From NCBI RefSeq assembly GCF_036417845.1, contig NC_090020.1, positions 38,176,425-38,240,424 of the forward strand: DNA of 64,000 nt. Direction: 5' to 3'. Positions 37,224-46,320 of this stretch are shown here, in pieces. The notes below the pieces were generated by a model. That model made no database searches and was not told where the DNA came from. It saw only the letters and a program-made list of their open reading frames with translations. Source of the DNA: Apteryx mantelli (lineage: Eukaryota; Chordata; Aves; Apterygiformes; Apterygidae). The translations under genes and the position numbers were made by a program. Each line of letters starts with the position of its first letter. Within the stretch, counting starts at the first letter, position 1.

Positions 37224-37322
37224 ATGCAACGTGGACCACGCTGCTGGTATCGCCGTGTCCTGCTGAAGGCTTTCGCGGCAGAGCAGCCTGGGGAAGAGAG
37301 AAGAAAGAGTTTCATCTGCTGA
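37224..37322 (+). other. possible upstream ORF in FBN2 5' leader
   Basis: An ATG at 37224 opens a 32-codon frame ending in TGA at 37320-37322, 160 bp before the FBN2 ATG and in a different frame, without overlapping it. If the mRNA starts upstream of 37224, this would be a uORF that could lower translation of FBN2. The same frame has an earlier ATG-independent extension to 37125. The transcription start is unknown, so its presence in the mRNA is unproven. Confidence 0.3.
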
Positions 37323-37482
37323 AGTCTTCCCAAGGAGGGAGCGGAGCGGAGGGCCGGCCGCCCCCAGCCCGCGGCCGCTGAGCGTTGCTCGCAGAAGGCA
37401 GTGCAGGAGTGGCAGCCCTTTTCCCTTCTCCGCGTCCACCTCCCCCTCCTCGCCCTCCGCTTTCCCTCTGGCCAGCTGCAGG

Positions 37483-37715
37483 ATGGGGAAACGGCGGTGG
37501 CTTTGCGTGCAGCCCTGTTTCCTATGGCTGGGCTGCGTAGCGCTCTGGGCGCAGGGAGCAGCCGGGCAACAAAAGCAGCAGCAGCAGCAGCAGGTCCGCC
37601 CTGCGGGAGGAGCGGGCGGCATCTACCCTGCCGCGGAGTACCGGGAGGAAGGGGCAGGCAGCGCCGCCGCCGCCGGCCGCGTCCGCCGGCGAGGACAGCA
37701 GGATGTGCTCCGGGG
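37483..37715 (+). CDS. FBN2: fibrillin-2 exon 1 (signal peptide, propeptide)
   Basis: This is the first coding exon of fibrillin-2, a large secreted glycoprotein that assembles into extracellular microfibrils. The ATG has a strong context (A at -3, G at +4). Residues 1 to about 28 form a signal peptide: basic MGKRRW start, then a hydrophobic core with FLWLGCVALW. A Gln-rich stretch follows at 29-37 (six consecutive CAG-encoded Gln after K31), then a Gly/Ala-rich propeptide (AAAA at 61-64). The furin-type site RVRRR lies at 66-70. After it, GQQDVLRG begins the mature N-terminus, a sequence that points to FBN2 rather than FBN1 or FBN3. The exon ends after the second base of a Gly codon (phase 2) at a GG|gtagga donor; unspliced, the frame stops at once at TAG 37717-37719. 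CpG-rich codon usage reflects the island. Confidence 0.95.
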
Positions 37716-38760
37716 GTAGGAAGGCGCCGCGCCGCGCTGCGCTCGCACCCCCGCGCCGCCCGCGGCCGCCTCCCCGGCGCTCTCCGCGCAAGCCCTAGCA
37801 CCCCCCCTTGCCCTTCATAGGCAGCTTTAACCCCCTTTAATTCTGCCCGCAGCTGCTTGCGCGCAGCCCTTCCAGGCTGGCGGTCCCCAGGCACCCTTCC
37901 TAGGCACCTCCGCAGAGTCCGCTCCCCAGCCATGCAATCTCTTGGCGGCGACTTTCCTGCAACCACAGAACCGCTCCCCACCTCAAAGCTGTACCCGTGG
38001 TTTTCATTTTTGTCTTGTATATATGTTATCTTTTCAGCCGGTTTATGACTAAGGAAACGTAAGTAGTTAAATTATGTGTTCTGTCCGCAGCTATGAAACA
38101 CAGTCTTGTAGATAGCATGACTATAATAAAAGCAGTCATTTGTTTGCCTGTAGCAGACTATGGGCATAATTTGGAAATAACAAATACTGCACATCAGTTT
38201 CTTATTCAAGGATATTACAGTATGAAGAGACTTTGACATAGACTTTACTTTGTATGTTAAGTGTTGTGCTTAATTGTTTTCTGCTGAAAAACTATGCAGA
38301 AGACTTCTTTTCCTAATGGTTTGGGGAGTTCTGGGTGATTTAAATTAGTTTATTCATCTTTATAGCCAGTTATCCCTCTTGTCCTGTGTCATAGCAGTAT
38401 AAAGCCAGTTTTTATAGTAAGACTTTTAAGACTGTATATGAATGGGGAGCCAAACTCATCCCTTGTGTATCTTCATTAGTTCCACCAGGGATGAATGTGG
38501 CCTATTGTTGCCTATTCTGCCTCCCTCTTTATACTAAACACTTGAACTAATATAAAATAAAATGGCTTAGAACTTCTTATAGCAGAGGAAGATTTTGTTT
38601 CTTTGGGGAGGAGGGTTTTTTTAGGCATCTTTGCAATACCATTTTTGTTTGTTTCATGTGGCCAGTAGATTTCTTCCCTTGTGTCTACATAAAACTTTGG
38701 ATTCTGTTTACATTGATTTATATTTTTGTATACATATTTATTTGTGTGTCTGTGTGACAG
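37716..38760 (+). other. FBN2: FBN2 intron 1
   Basis: A 1,045-bp phase-2 intron with a gtagga donor and an acceptor ending in gtgtgacag. The first 250 bp belong to the CpG island and the rest is AT-rich. Nothing else was recognised. Confidence 0.9.
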
Positions 38761-38843
38761 GCCAAATGTGTGTGGCTCTAGATTCCATTCGTACTGTTGC
38801 CCTGGATGGAAAACACTCCCTGGAGGAAATCAGTGTATTGTTC
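38761..38843 (+). CDS. FBN2: fibrillin-2 exon 2 (FUN domain)
   Basis: An 83-nt exon encoding residues 79-105, [20 protein letters not shown] through GGNQCIV. With the last eight codons of exon 1 it makes the fibrillin unique N-terminal (FUN) domain, which in fibrillins takes part in head-to-tail assembly and in C-terminal binding. Four Cys are visible in this exon. The acceptor is tgtgacag|G and the donor is C|gtaagt, close to consensus. It enters in phase 2 and leaves in phase 1, and all later junctions in the window are phase 1. FHSYCC in this block fits FBN2. Confidence is high because frame, splice sites and sequence all agree. Confidence 0.96.
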
Positions 38844-38985
38844 GTAAGTGTCTGACTTTAAGTTTTTACTGCCCTAGGGGTAATAATAAAAGTAAATATT
38901 CTTCTTTGAGTTACTGCTCTATTTAGAAGAGAAAAGAGAATTCATCTTGTAATTAATTTGGCCAGTTCAGTCTTTTGGCTTATGT

Positions 38986-39019
38986 TAAAAAAAAAAAAGA
39001 AAAGAAAAAGAAAAAGAAA
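38986..39019. repeat. A-rich / (AAAAAG)n tract
   Basis: An A12 run followed by several A4-5G units in intron 2. Confidence 0.8.
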
Positions 39020-40062
39020 TGATAGATTTACTGGCCCACATTTCCTGTAATTGAAAGATTGGCAAATTGTTGAATTTTGTTTGGTATATTCATAAGAGGC
39101 ATGTTTCCATTTACTCAAAAAGGGGGTGGGAGATTAAAAAAAAAAAAACTTCCATAAATCAAATAATCAACAACAATAACAGGAAAAAAAGCTAAAACGT
39201 CCTGATATAAAGCAAACGAGATCCGAAGTTTTATGAAACGTCTGTGGTAGGCTTGCAACTACAATCAAATGGAAAACTTTTCTACATCTGGGGTGCTTAT
39301 TCTCTTACCTGTCATTTTTAGTTGTGTTTTAATAGCTATAAAGCATGTAGACTGTGATTACTGCCTGGTCATAATAAATACTGTGCTGACAGATCTGGCT
39401 GTTGACATGGCTTGGCAAGAAAGGGAAATCTACTGAATACCCTGCTTAGGAAACTTTGTCTACCTAGAAGGGAAATATAAAATTAAGTTAGAGTTTCTGT
39501 CTGTTAGATAAAAGCTGTTATCAGATGCATGCTTTTCATATTCTTTGAATTTTAGTGCAAGACTGTACCCATTTATCTTATCCTTTCCTCATTTCTTTTC
39601 TAGTAAATGCATTCAACTTGGGAATTTAGATTCTAGATTGTATTGCCCTTTGCATAAGCAATTAAGTTCTTTGTAGTTTGTTTGATGGAGTATTACAGAC
39701 ATCTAGGACTAAACCAGGGAAGGAATGGGAGGAAAACCAAAATTTGTTTAACCTAAAGGTGACTATTGGCCTCTTCATATCTCTTCCTTTTATATGCCAA
39801 AATAAGCCTTGCTGATAGTCCTTTTAACTGTGCTAGGTATCACTGGTTTTCGTCTAAGGTTGACCTTAGTATTTCTAAGCAAAGTTTAGCTATATAATTT
39901 GAAGTGAGGAAGATGGCAATATCAAAACTACTGTGGAATAATAGGAACTCCTCAGAATGTTCAATTCACTATTTATCATCTCTTACATATGGACTTACCT
40001 TAATGTAAAATTGAGTTTTTAAATGGATTTATGTTGCCTAAATAGACCATTAGTATGTAATG

Positions 40063-40139
40063 GGATTTTCAAATTCAGCGGGATATCTAACTTGATTGAA
40101 ATCAGAGAAGGTGAGTGATTTAGGTGCTTTTGAAAATCC
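40063..40139. mobile_element. palindromic MITE-like fossil
   Basis: The element is bounded by GGATTTTCAAA (40063-40073) and its exact inverse TTTGAAAATCC (40129-40139), 77 bp in all. The interior keeps traces of a palindrome ('gattgaaatcag'). It resembles an amniote foldback repeat with GATTTTCAAAGG-type ends and a CCATTGAAATCAATGG-type centre, common in reptile genomes. It is non-coding and old. Confidence 0.5.
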
Positions 40140-42139
40140 TATTAAGCATCTTTAAATAGTGTCTCATAATGTCTATTAAAGACCTTGGGCTCAGGTTGCT
40201 TCTCATCCAGAACAACCTTTGACTTGCTATTAATTTGTGTGCCCAAAGGACACCATCTAGCTCCCTTTTAACATAGTGGAGTTTAATAGTGGTTCTCTAA
40301 ACTGTTTGAAGGGTGAGTAATTTGGCTAGACCAACAGTGAGATTGGCTTAGACGCTTTTCAATTTGTGTTTCTGGTGAAGGTTTAAGAGCATGAAATTCT
40401 ACACTCGGGTGAAACTTTTGTTGAGATGATGGTTCCTCTAGCTAGAGCTGTTTCAGTAGACAAAGCCTCCTGCACAGGGTGATGGACAAGCTAGGAAACT
40501 TCTCAGTGGAGATGAGTTGATTATAGTTAGTGTAGATTGTAACTGGTGATTTTAAAGTGTTATTTCATGGAGTGAGGCCTAAGAACTACTAGTAGGTCAG
40601 TAGGAAGCTGTTCTGACTTTGTAGTGTTTTCAGTTGATAAGGTGATAATGATTGCTGGTGGTCTGTGAGATATTTATGATTAAAAGTAATCAGTTACCTA
40701 AAAAAAAACAAGGTCTGTCTGGGTTTACTTTTTCCTTAAACAACAAAATAAACTGTATTAAAGGAAGCATATTTTAAGTATACATCTGTTGTAGGACTTT
40801 CTGTTGATAGAGTTATGCCCCAACAGATAATAAACTGACAAAAGTGTCTAATGTAGACCTTGCATAAATCACGAGATTGAGCTGTCTTAAGATGGACTGA
40901 ATAGTGATTTAAAGAAAACAACACTGGTTCCCTGTGTTTGTCAAGTGCTCTAAATCAGATTCCAGCTTCTCGCTTTTAAGTCAGCTAATGGAAAAAGCAT
41001 TTCACATCAGCCAGGGGTATGTCTCTAATTTCAGCTAAATAGTGAAGCCACGCAAACTTTCACCTCTCTTGCCTTCATATTTAGGACGTAGTTGCAGAGA
41101 AATTTAATGACGAATGTAGGTGATCCACATTGCATCTTTTTGATGCCCATGATAATTCCCAGAAGAGTGATGTCAGTGGACCGCTAACACGGGTTTGTCT
41201 GCTGCTCTTTTGTAAAGAAAATGTAACATTTAATTTCAGGGAGGGCACAAGTTTACAAAGTCTTGTCTAGGTTTGTCATGTTCAGCGTTGATACAGAGTT
41301 TCTGGTTTGGTGAGAAAAGGGTAAAAGGGAGCACGTAAATTTTTCAGGGAGCGTATTTAAACTTTTGTAATGGAACAACAGAATGGTTGCTTCCCTATGA
41401 GAAGTGGATCTCATTTACTTATGTTTTCCTAAATTGGAAGTGGGGTGCAAGCATTATGGGAATGGTGGTGTCTCTGCTTGTTTCATGTATCTGGACAGGT
41501 ATTTTAGGCACTCAGCATTTTCCCGGCAACTTTTCTGCAGGAGGAATTTGTTCCTCTTGTGACCCCCAGAACCTGAGGAGAGAGACATGCCTCGAGATTA
41601 TTTAATTCTCTCAAAACTCCAGAGTTATTTACAGAGGAACTGTGCTTCTTGCTTGCCATTTGCTTCTCAAGGTGTCTCCTGCAAGATGCATACTTTAGCA
41701 TACCCTGTGCTGTACTGGCTCTTAATGCTCTCAGGCTCTTTTTCGGTGTGTTTGCTAATCCACCAGATTACTTATATGTGTTCATTTGGATCTCATTCAG
41801 AATGTGGTTTTAGCCCTTAACCCTTTCCTGGTTCTGTAGTGTGGGAGAATGGTTAAGCGAGAGAGGGCATGATCTCTTAGAAGTGAGCAATCCTGCCTTC
41901 ACGATGAAGGGAGGATCCCACGGCTATGTGAACTGTCCTTGAGCATTCCTAGACCATTACAGAAGGGGAAGACAAGTAGTGGTAAACAAGTAAAGGAGGG
42001 GGCTGACAAGCCCCTCCACGTGAACAGCAACTTTGCACCAATCGTGTATTCGCTTTAGGCGCGTGGACAGAAGTAAACCAATCATACAGCTATTGCTAGC
42101 ACATGCTTATTGCTTGTCTATATATACTCTGTAAGCTCT

Positions 42140-42145
42140 AATAAA
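42140..42145 (+). terminator. LTR polyadenylation signal AATAAA
   Basis: A canonical AATAAA about 15-20 bp after the TATA box, in the R-region position for a short-R retrovirus. It is in FBN2 sense orientation, so it could in principle terminate some pre-mRNA. Confidence 0.55.
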
Positions 42146-42209
42146 GGGAGAACGACCATACTCATATTGAGACTCATCGTTACTCTGGGTCCGTCCCCCC
42201 ACTCCGACA

Positions 42210-42289
42210 TCTGGTAGCAGAGGATGGTTTACTTCCGTGACTACCGACATCTGGTAGCAGAGGATGGTTTATTTCCGTGACTACCGACA
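42210..42289 (+). repeat. tandem 40-bp units carrying initiator tRNA-Met primer-binding sites
   Basis: Two consecutive 40-bp units (42210-42249 and 42250-42289) differ by one base (C at 42232, T at 42272). Each begins TC and then TGGTAGCAGAGGATGGTTT (42212-42230, 42252-42270). This is the reverse complement of the last 19 nt of the vertebrate initiator tRNA-Met with CCA, i.e. a retroviral primer-binding site. Each unit ends CCGACA, and the same CCGACA precedes the first unit at 42204-42209. Normally the PBS lies outside the LTR. Here the host duplication follows the second unit, so both lie within it. Confidence 0.85.
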
Positions 42290-43069
42290 CTGTAGTTGCT
42301 TTGTGCACTGGAACTCCCTTGGCAGGTGAGCTGGGAGGGAAGGTGCACCTGGGATGCCTCGGAGGCGTAGCAGAACAGCGTCTGCATTGTGCACACGTTA
42401 TGTAGCATGGAGAGGCTTCCCTGAGAACTTGATAAAATTAGCGTCTAAATGATAGTGTGGAAATATTTGAGTACAGAAAACCCTACTTAGGGAAACTACA
42501 CAAAATCTGGCAAACCCTGTATTTGGACATTGACTTACCACAAGACAGCTTTGTGTAAAGGGTGGATAATCTTACAAAAAAGAGACCTTAAAATGCTTCT
42601 AAAATAGCAGTTAAAAAAAAAGCCATGCCGTAAACTGGGATTTATGAGCCATGCTGTTTATATTCATTCAAAACTCAGATTCTTGCTAATGCTTTCTACA
42701 GGTCTTGCGGTCTAAAATCTGTAATTTTAATACTTTTATATTGCCTGCTTAATAGCTAACGTTTCTAATTAGGAATGGAGTTGATTATCTGTTTTTCGTG
42801 GTCAGACCACCGTTCCAATAGGCCATATTCTGTTTGTCTTTAAATGTAGCACAGATACCAATGGTACCAAGATTCAGTTTCCTTTACCTAACTTACTACT
42901 TCTGCATGTATGTATTAGAAGTCTCAGTGAACCAAGAATTCTTTGTTTCGAGTTGTATATTCTTTTCTTTTTTAAAGAGAAGCTGTTAACATATTTTGGT
43001 ATTTTTTTCCTGTAATTTACAATTAAGGGCATTGTTAATCACTGTCTTTTAAAATGTGTTCTTCCTCAG

Positions 43070-43168
43070 CGATTTGTAGAAATAGCTGTGGTGATGGATT
43101 TTGTTCCCGGCCTAACATGTGCACTTGTACAAGTGGACAGATATCACCTACTTGCGGATCAAAATCTA
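43070..43168 (+). CDS. FBN2: fibrillin-2 exon 3 (EGF-like 1)
   Basis: A 99-nt phase 1-1 exon encoding residues 106-138 ([17 protein letters not shown]... to GSKS). It contains six Cys in the spacing of a non-calcium-binding EGF-like module, the first of the three at the fibrillin N-terminus. It lacks the D-X-D/N-E start of a calcium-binding EGF, as expected here. The acceptor is cttcctcag|CG and the donor is A|gtaagg. The split Pro codon (C|CG) and the split next codon (A|TG) both read correctly. In fibrillins the FUN-EGF1-EGF2-EGF3 region helps bind latent TGF-beta binding proteins, heparin and other partners; that role is from family knowledge. Confidence 0.96.
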
Positions 43169-43522
43169 GTAAGGCTTACTATGTTTATTTTCATGAGAGA
43201 TTTCTTTTTAAGTAGTTTTCCTTATGTTTCCACTTAAAAATAACTACTATGTAAAAACCTTCAAAAATAACTTGTCATTATTGCATACATATATGTAATC
43301 TATACTTTACTATGTCAGTAGTTTCACTGCTAGAGATTGATATCCGTGTGCGCATGTCCACTCTGTGTGACAAAACAAAAAAATTACATGTTTAAGGAAA
43401 TAAGGGTGTTAAAATATAAATATGTATAGTAATAATATATGTATGGTTTTTATCCCTATTTGTTTCCTGGTATGTCATTAACACTTTAACACATGTATCT
43501 GTCTGTCTGGGTTCCATCGTAG
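43169..43522 (+). other. FBN2: FBN2 intron 3
   Basis: A short 354-bp phase-1 intron with a gtaagg donor and a ccatcgtag acceptor whose pyrimidine tract is weak. AT-rich, with no repeats recognised. Confidence 0.93.
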
Positions 43523-43618
43523 TGCAACAGTGCAGTATCAGGTGCATGAACGGTGGTACTTGCTCAGATGATCAATGTCAGTGCCAGAAGGGCTACATTG
43601 GAACTTACTGCGGACAGC
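43523..43618 (+). CDS. FBN2: fibrillin-2 exon 4 (EGF-like 2)
   Basis: A 96-nt phase 1-1 exon for residues 139-170 ([20 protein letters not shown] through [10 protein letters not shown]). The incoming split codon gives Met (A|TG). Six Cys define the second EGF-like module, a non-calcium-binding type. The donor is C|gtaagt. The acceptor pyrimidine tract is short and broken (gggttccatcgtag), so this exon may depend on the short intron 3 (exon or intron definition) for recognition; that is inference. Confidence 0.95.
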
Positions 43619-46224
43619 GTAAGTAACTTCCTTGTCACATATAAAGTTAATAAATACGTGTAAATCCTGCAAGTTAGCTTTGTTATTTTAGGTATGATAG
43701 GAAGGTAAAAAAGCCAAAATGCAGAAACATAATAAAATGTCTGAGAAAGATTTAGTGCTATTTTTGGGGCACTGTGTTTAGCTGAAAGTCAGTTCATGCA
43801 TTAAGTGCATTTGGATTCTTCAAAATTCAAGTCAGGGATTGAATTCACCAAATAACTTTGGCTGGAAAAATCCTTTGGGGGTAATGGCAGTATACAACCC
43901 ACTCTCTTTTTTCCCAGAAGCTCAGTAATTTTTCATTCGCTTTGTGGAATAGCTTTTCCATGTCAGAAGAGCAGCCTAACGAATAGCTCGTAGCATGTTT
44001 TTCTGTTTTCTATCTGAATGAAGAAAAAAAAAATGCGGTGCAGTTCAAGTTTTTGGATGCTGTTTTGGTTTAGCAGGCAAGCTAAGAAGTCAGTTATTTG
44101 CACAGCTCTACCTGTCACGGGACTGTGTTGACAAGGTATGCAAATTTAGTGAACAACAAAAATGGCTAAAGGCTACAGAGATGAAGAAAGACGCAAAGAC
44201 CTAGTGTATTCTGAGGGCAGCTGGTTAATAATTAGCTGAGAAATTAATTGCTGGTGATAGTCTGAAAGAAATACAGACAAATAAATGCAACTATGCAAAG
44301 AACACCTAGTTTGAACAGACTGTGTAGAACATCCTTTCGTCTGAGTCATTTTCACAGACACTGGAGAGAGAGCAGTCTTCTTTGGGCTTTACTTCTGTCT
44401 GGATGAAATTCTCTGAAATTTTAAGTACTAATTGTAATCCTAAAATGTGACTCCAGTGACAATCAGATTTACTTTTAAGTGTCGCTAGCCCCTTCTTGCT
44501 CATTTTAAAGTGTAAGGTCAAAACCCGAATGCTCTCAGCCAGGGCATGTTTCTAGTGAATAAATGAAGAGATATTTGAGTCTTTAAACATTGACTCTAAA
44601 GTGATCCAGAAAATCTGTTCAAACTGTGGTGATTGGTCTCAGTGTATAAGATAGTTAAAATTTCAAGTAAGACTGAGAATTTGACTTCTAGACACAGTAT
44701 GGATTTGAGCATCTGAAAAATGTAAATATATTTTTATTTATTTTACTAAAATGTATTTTGTTTTTAAATCTACTGTAGCTAATACTTTAAAAAATTTAAG
44801 TGTCATTGTCCATTAATTCAGTAATGTAATGCATGCACAGAAGTATCTTCATTTTTTATACATAAGACTTGCTTTTTCAAAAAAAAAGTAATTCAGTTTT
44901 ATAATTCTTGATAAGAAGTAAAGCTTTATCATATTTCCAGATAACAGTACATTTTTATGTTTCCCATTGCCCTATATGGAGGCATGTGTGCATTTTTTTC
45001 CAGTTTGAAAGATTTACCATCTCTGGATTCCTGACTTTCACGCTGGGTACTCAAATACTTTATAAACCCCATCTTTAATCTGGGGAGACCTGAGCAGGAA
45101 AGCAGCCTAGAAACTTTTAGATCAAAAACTCTCTTTGCTGTTGTTCAGGCCCACTTAAAGACAGTGGAACCATCTTTTAGGTGAAACATGTTGATGTGGA
45201 ATGTGTGCTAATTCTGAACAGAGCTATATATCCTGGAAGCAAGGAGCCCGAAAATAGATAGAATTGATTAAAGAACTTTTAATAATGGTATTTTTCAAAG
45301 TAGCTGATGAAATGTCTTCTTCTGTCTTTCCTGGAGACTCCATGAAAATTCCTTCTGATATAAAAAGTGAAATTTTGCTTAAAGGAGTAACTGCATTCCT
45401 GCAATATTATCTCTGTTTTGCAAGGAAATTAGGAATCCTGTTAATAGTATATAAATTCAGAAGATTTCAGTGGTTTAGAAGGAGACTCAGTGCTTAATTC
45501 ACACCACTAATAGTGTGTGTTGATGCACAGAACTATAAGAGACAAGTGTCTTCTCCATCTGTATATACTGTCCATTTATACCAAGAAAAAAATAGTTTTA
45601 GTTCTGGTTGGGATCTTTTAGGAAGGGTAGTTCTTAAAGGTACTTAAAGATATGTTAAACTGGTGATTCTTTTCCTTTGCTCTAAGCACCCCTTCTTCTG
45701 ACCAGCAGTATTTATTCTGAGAGCTGAATTATGTGTCTCCCTGCCTATTGTTTGTATGAGAATTCCTGTACCTTATGTCATTTTCATTCTCCCTTCTTGG
45801 ATGGTTTGCCGCTGTTGTGACTGTGTAGCTTTGACACAAATTAGTGTAGGTCAGGCACGAAATACTTGAGTTTATATTTGCTAAATTCAGTGATAGATAC
45901 AAGTGCTTATGATTGTGGCTAGTGGTGTACAACCGTCTAATCCTTGTTGCAAGCAGCTGTTTAATTCATCATATTCACCAAAGCTTCTTGGCAGATGCTT
46001 AACTTAAGTATATTTTTAAACAGGTGCAAGTGCTACTGGAATTTGACCTGAAGAATCATTACTATTGCTGATGGATATTGGTGGTGGATAAGGAGATCAG
46101 TTTAGTCTTAAGGTCCGGAAAGAGTTAGAGCAGTTGAGGAAAAAAAATTGATATGTGAATACCACATGTGGGAATCTTTGAAATGTCATTAACTTTTTCT
46201 CCCCCCCCCCCTTTTTTTCTATAG
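43619..46224 (+). other. FBN2: FBN2 intron 4
   Basis: A 2,606-bp phase-1 intron with a gtaagt donor. The acceptor region is unusual, with an uninterrupted C11 (46201-46211) followed by T7 and then ctatag. No repeat family was recognised inside. Confidence 0.92.
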
Positions 46225-46320
46225 CTGTCTGTGAAAATGGCTGCCAGAATGGAGGACGGTGTATTGGACCTAATCGCTGTGCATGTGTTTATGGATTTAC
46301 CGGTCCTCAGTGTGAAAGAG
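46225..46320 (+). CDS. FBN2: fibrillin-2 exon 5 (EGF-like 3)
   Basis: A 96-nt phase 1-1 exon for residues 171-202 ([19 protein letters not shown] through [13 protein letters not shown]). Six Cys form the third EGF-like module. The [13 protein letters not shown] ending is the form I associate with FBN2. The donor is G|gtaaga. The next exon should start by completing Asp (G|AY) and open the first hybrid or TGF-beta-binding-like domain, but no such exon is visible before 64000. The window therefore stops within the N-terminal region of a protein of roughly 2,900 residues. Confidence 0.96.

Larger units (their letters stand above)
36420..37960. promoter_or_regulatory. FBN2: CpG island and promoter region of FBN2
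   Basis: This is the only extended GC- and CpG-rich block in the window. It covers the sequence upstream of the FBN2 start codon, exon 1 and the start of intron 1. No TATA box is evident at a sensible distance, which fits a broad CpG-island promoter, so I cannot place the transcription start. The island is interrupted by an AT-rich stretch at about 37060-37200. It contains a G9 run at 36380-36388 just outside the edge and a C16 run at 36786-36801. Long open frames on both strands here are a by-product of high GC content and show no recognisable protein. Confidence 0.82.
41840..42289 (+). mobile_element. solo LTR of an endogenous retrovirus
   Basis: A 450-bp element starting TGTGGGAG and ending ACCGACA, with 6-bp direct duplications on both sides and no internal viral genes, so it is a solo LTR left by LTR-LTR recombination. 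Promoter features in order are a CCAAT near 42038, an E-box CACGTG near 42017, a second CCAAT near 42078, TATATATA near 42119-42126 and AATAAA at 42140-42145. It lies in sense orientation in FBN2 intron 2. Oddly, its 3' end consists of two 40-bp units with tRNA-primer-site sequence (see separate entry). The exact ERV family is not known to me. Confidence 0.85.
41834..42295 (+). repeat. 6-bp target-site duplications around solo LTR
   Basis: CTGTAG occurs at 41834-41839 directly before the LTR's TG and again at 42290-42295 directly after its CA. A 6-bp duplication is the usual size for class II (ERVK-like, beta/alpha-type) retroviral integrations. It fixes the ends of the inserted element. Confidence 0.8.
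38844..43069 (+). other. FBN2: FBN2 intron 2
   Basis: A 4,226-bp phase-1 intron (donor gtaagt, acceptor ttcctcag). It holds an A/AAAAG-rich tract near 38986-39019, a MITE-like palindrome at 40063-40139 and a solo LTR at 41840-42289. The remaining sequence shows no recognised feature. Confidence 0.93.

Noticed and set aside
37401..37820. Plus-strand 139-codon frame overlapping FBN2 exon 1 in another register
   Set aside because: It starts at GTG, not ATG, runs through the exon 1 donor into intron 1, and is explained by GC content.
37064..37981. 305-codon minus-strand frame across FBN2 exon 1
   Set aside because: Antisense to a clear coding exon and GC-driven, with a low-complexity product and no domain.
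41835..41841. LTR start placed at TGTAGTG (41835)
   Set aside because: Starting at 41840 (TGTGGGAG) leaves CTGTAG on both sides as a clean 6-bp duplication. The other start gives no duplication.
42210..42289. Two direct 40-bp repeats, considered as a CRISPR-like array or tRNA gene fragment
   Set aside because: There are no spacers, and only the 3' 19 nt of initiator tRNA-Met is matched, in antisense, next to an LTR end. That is a primer-binding site, not a tRNA gene or CRISPR.
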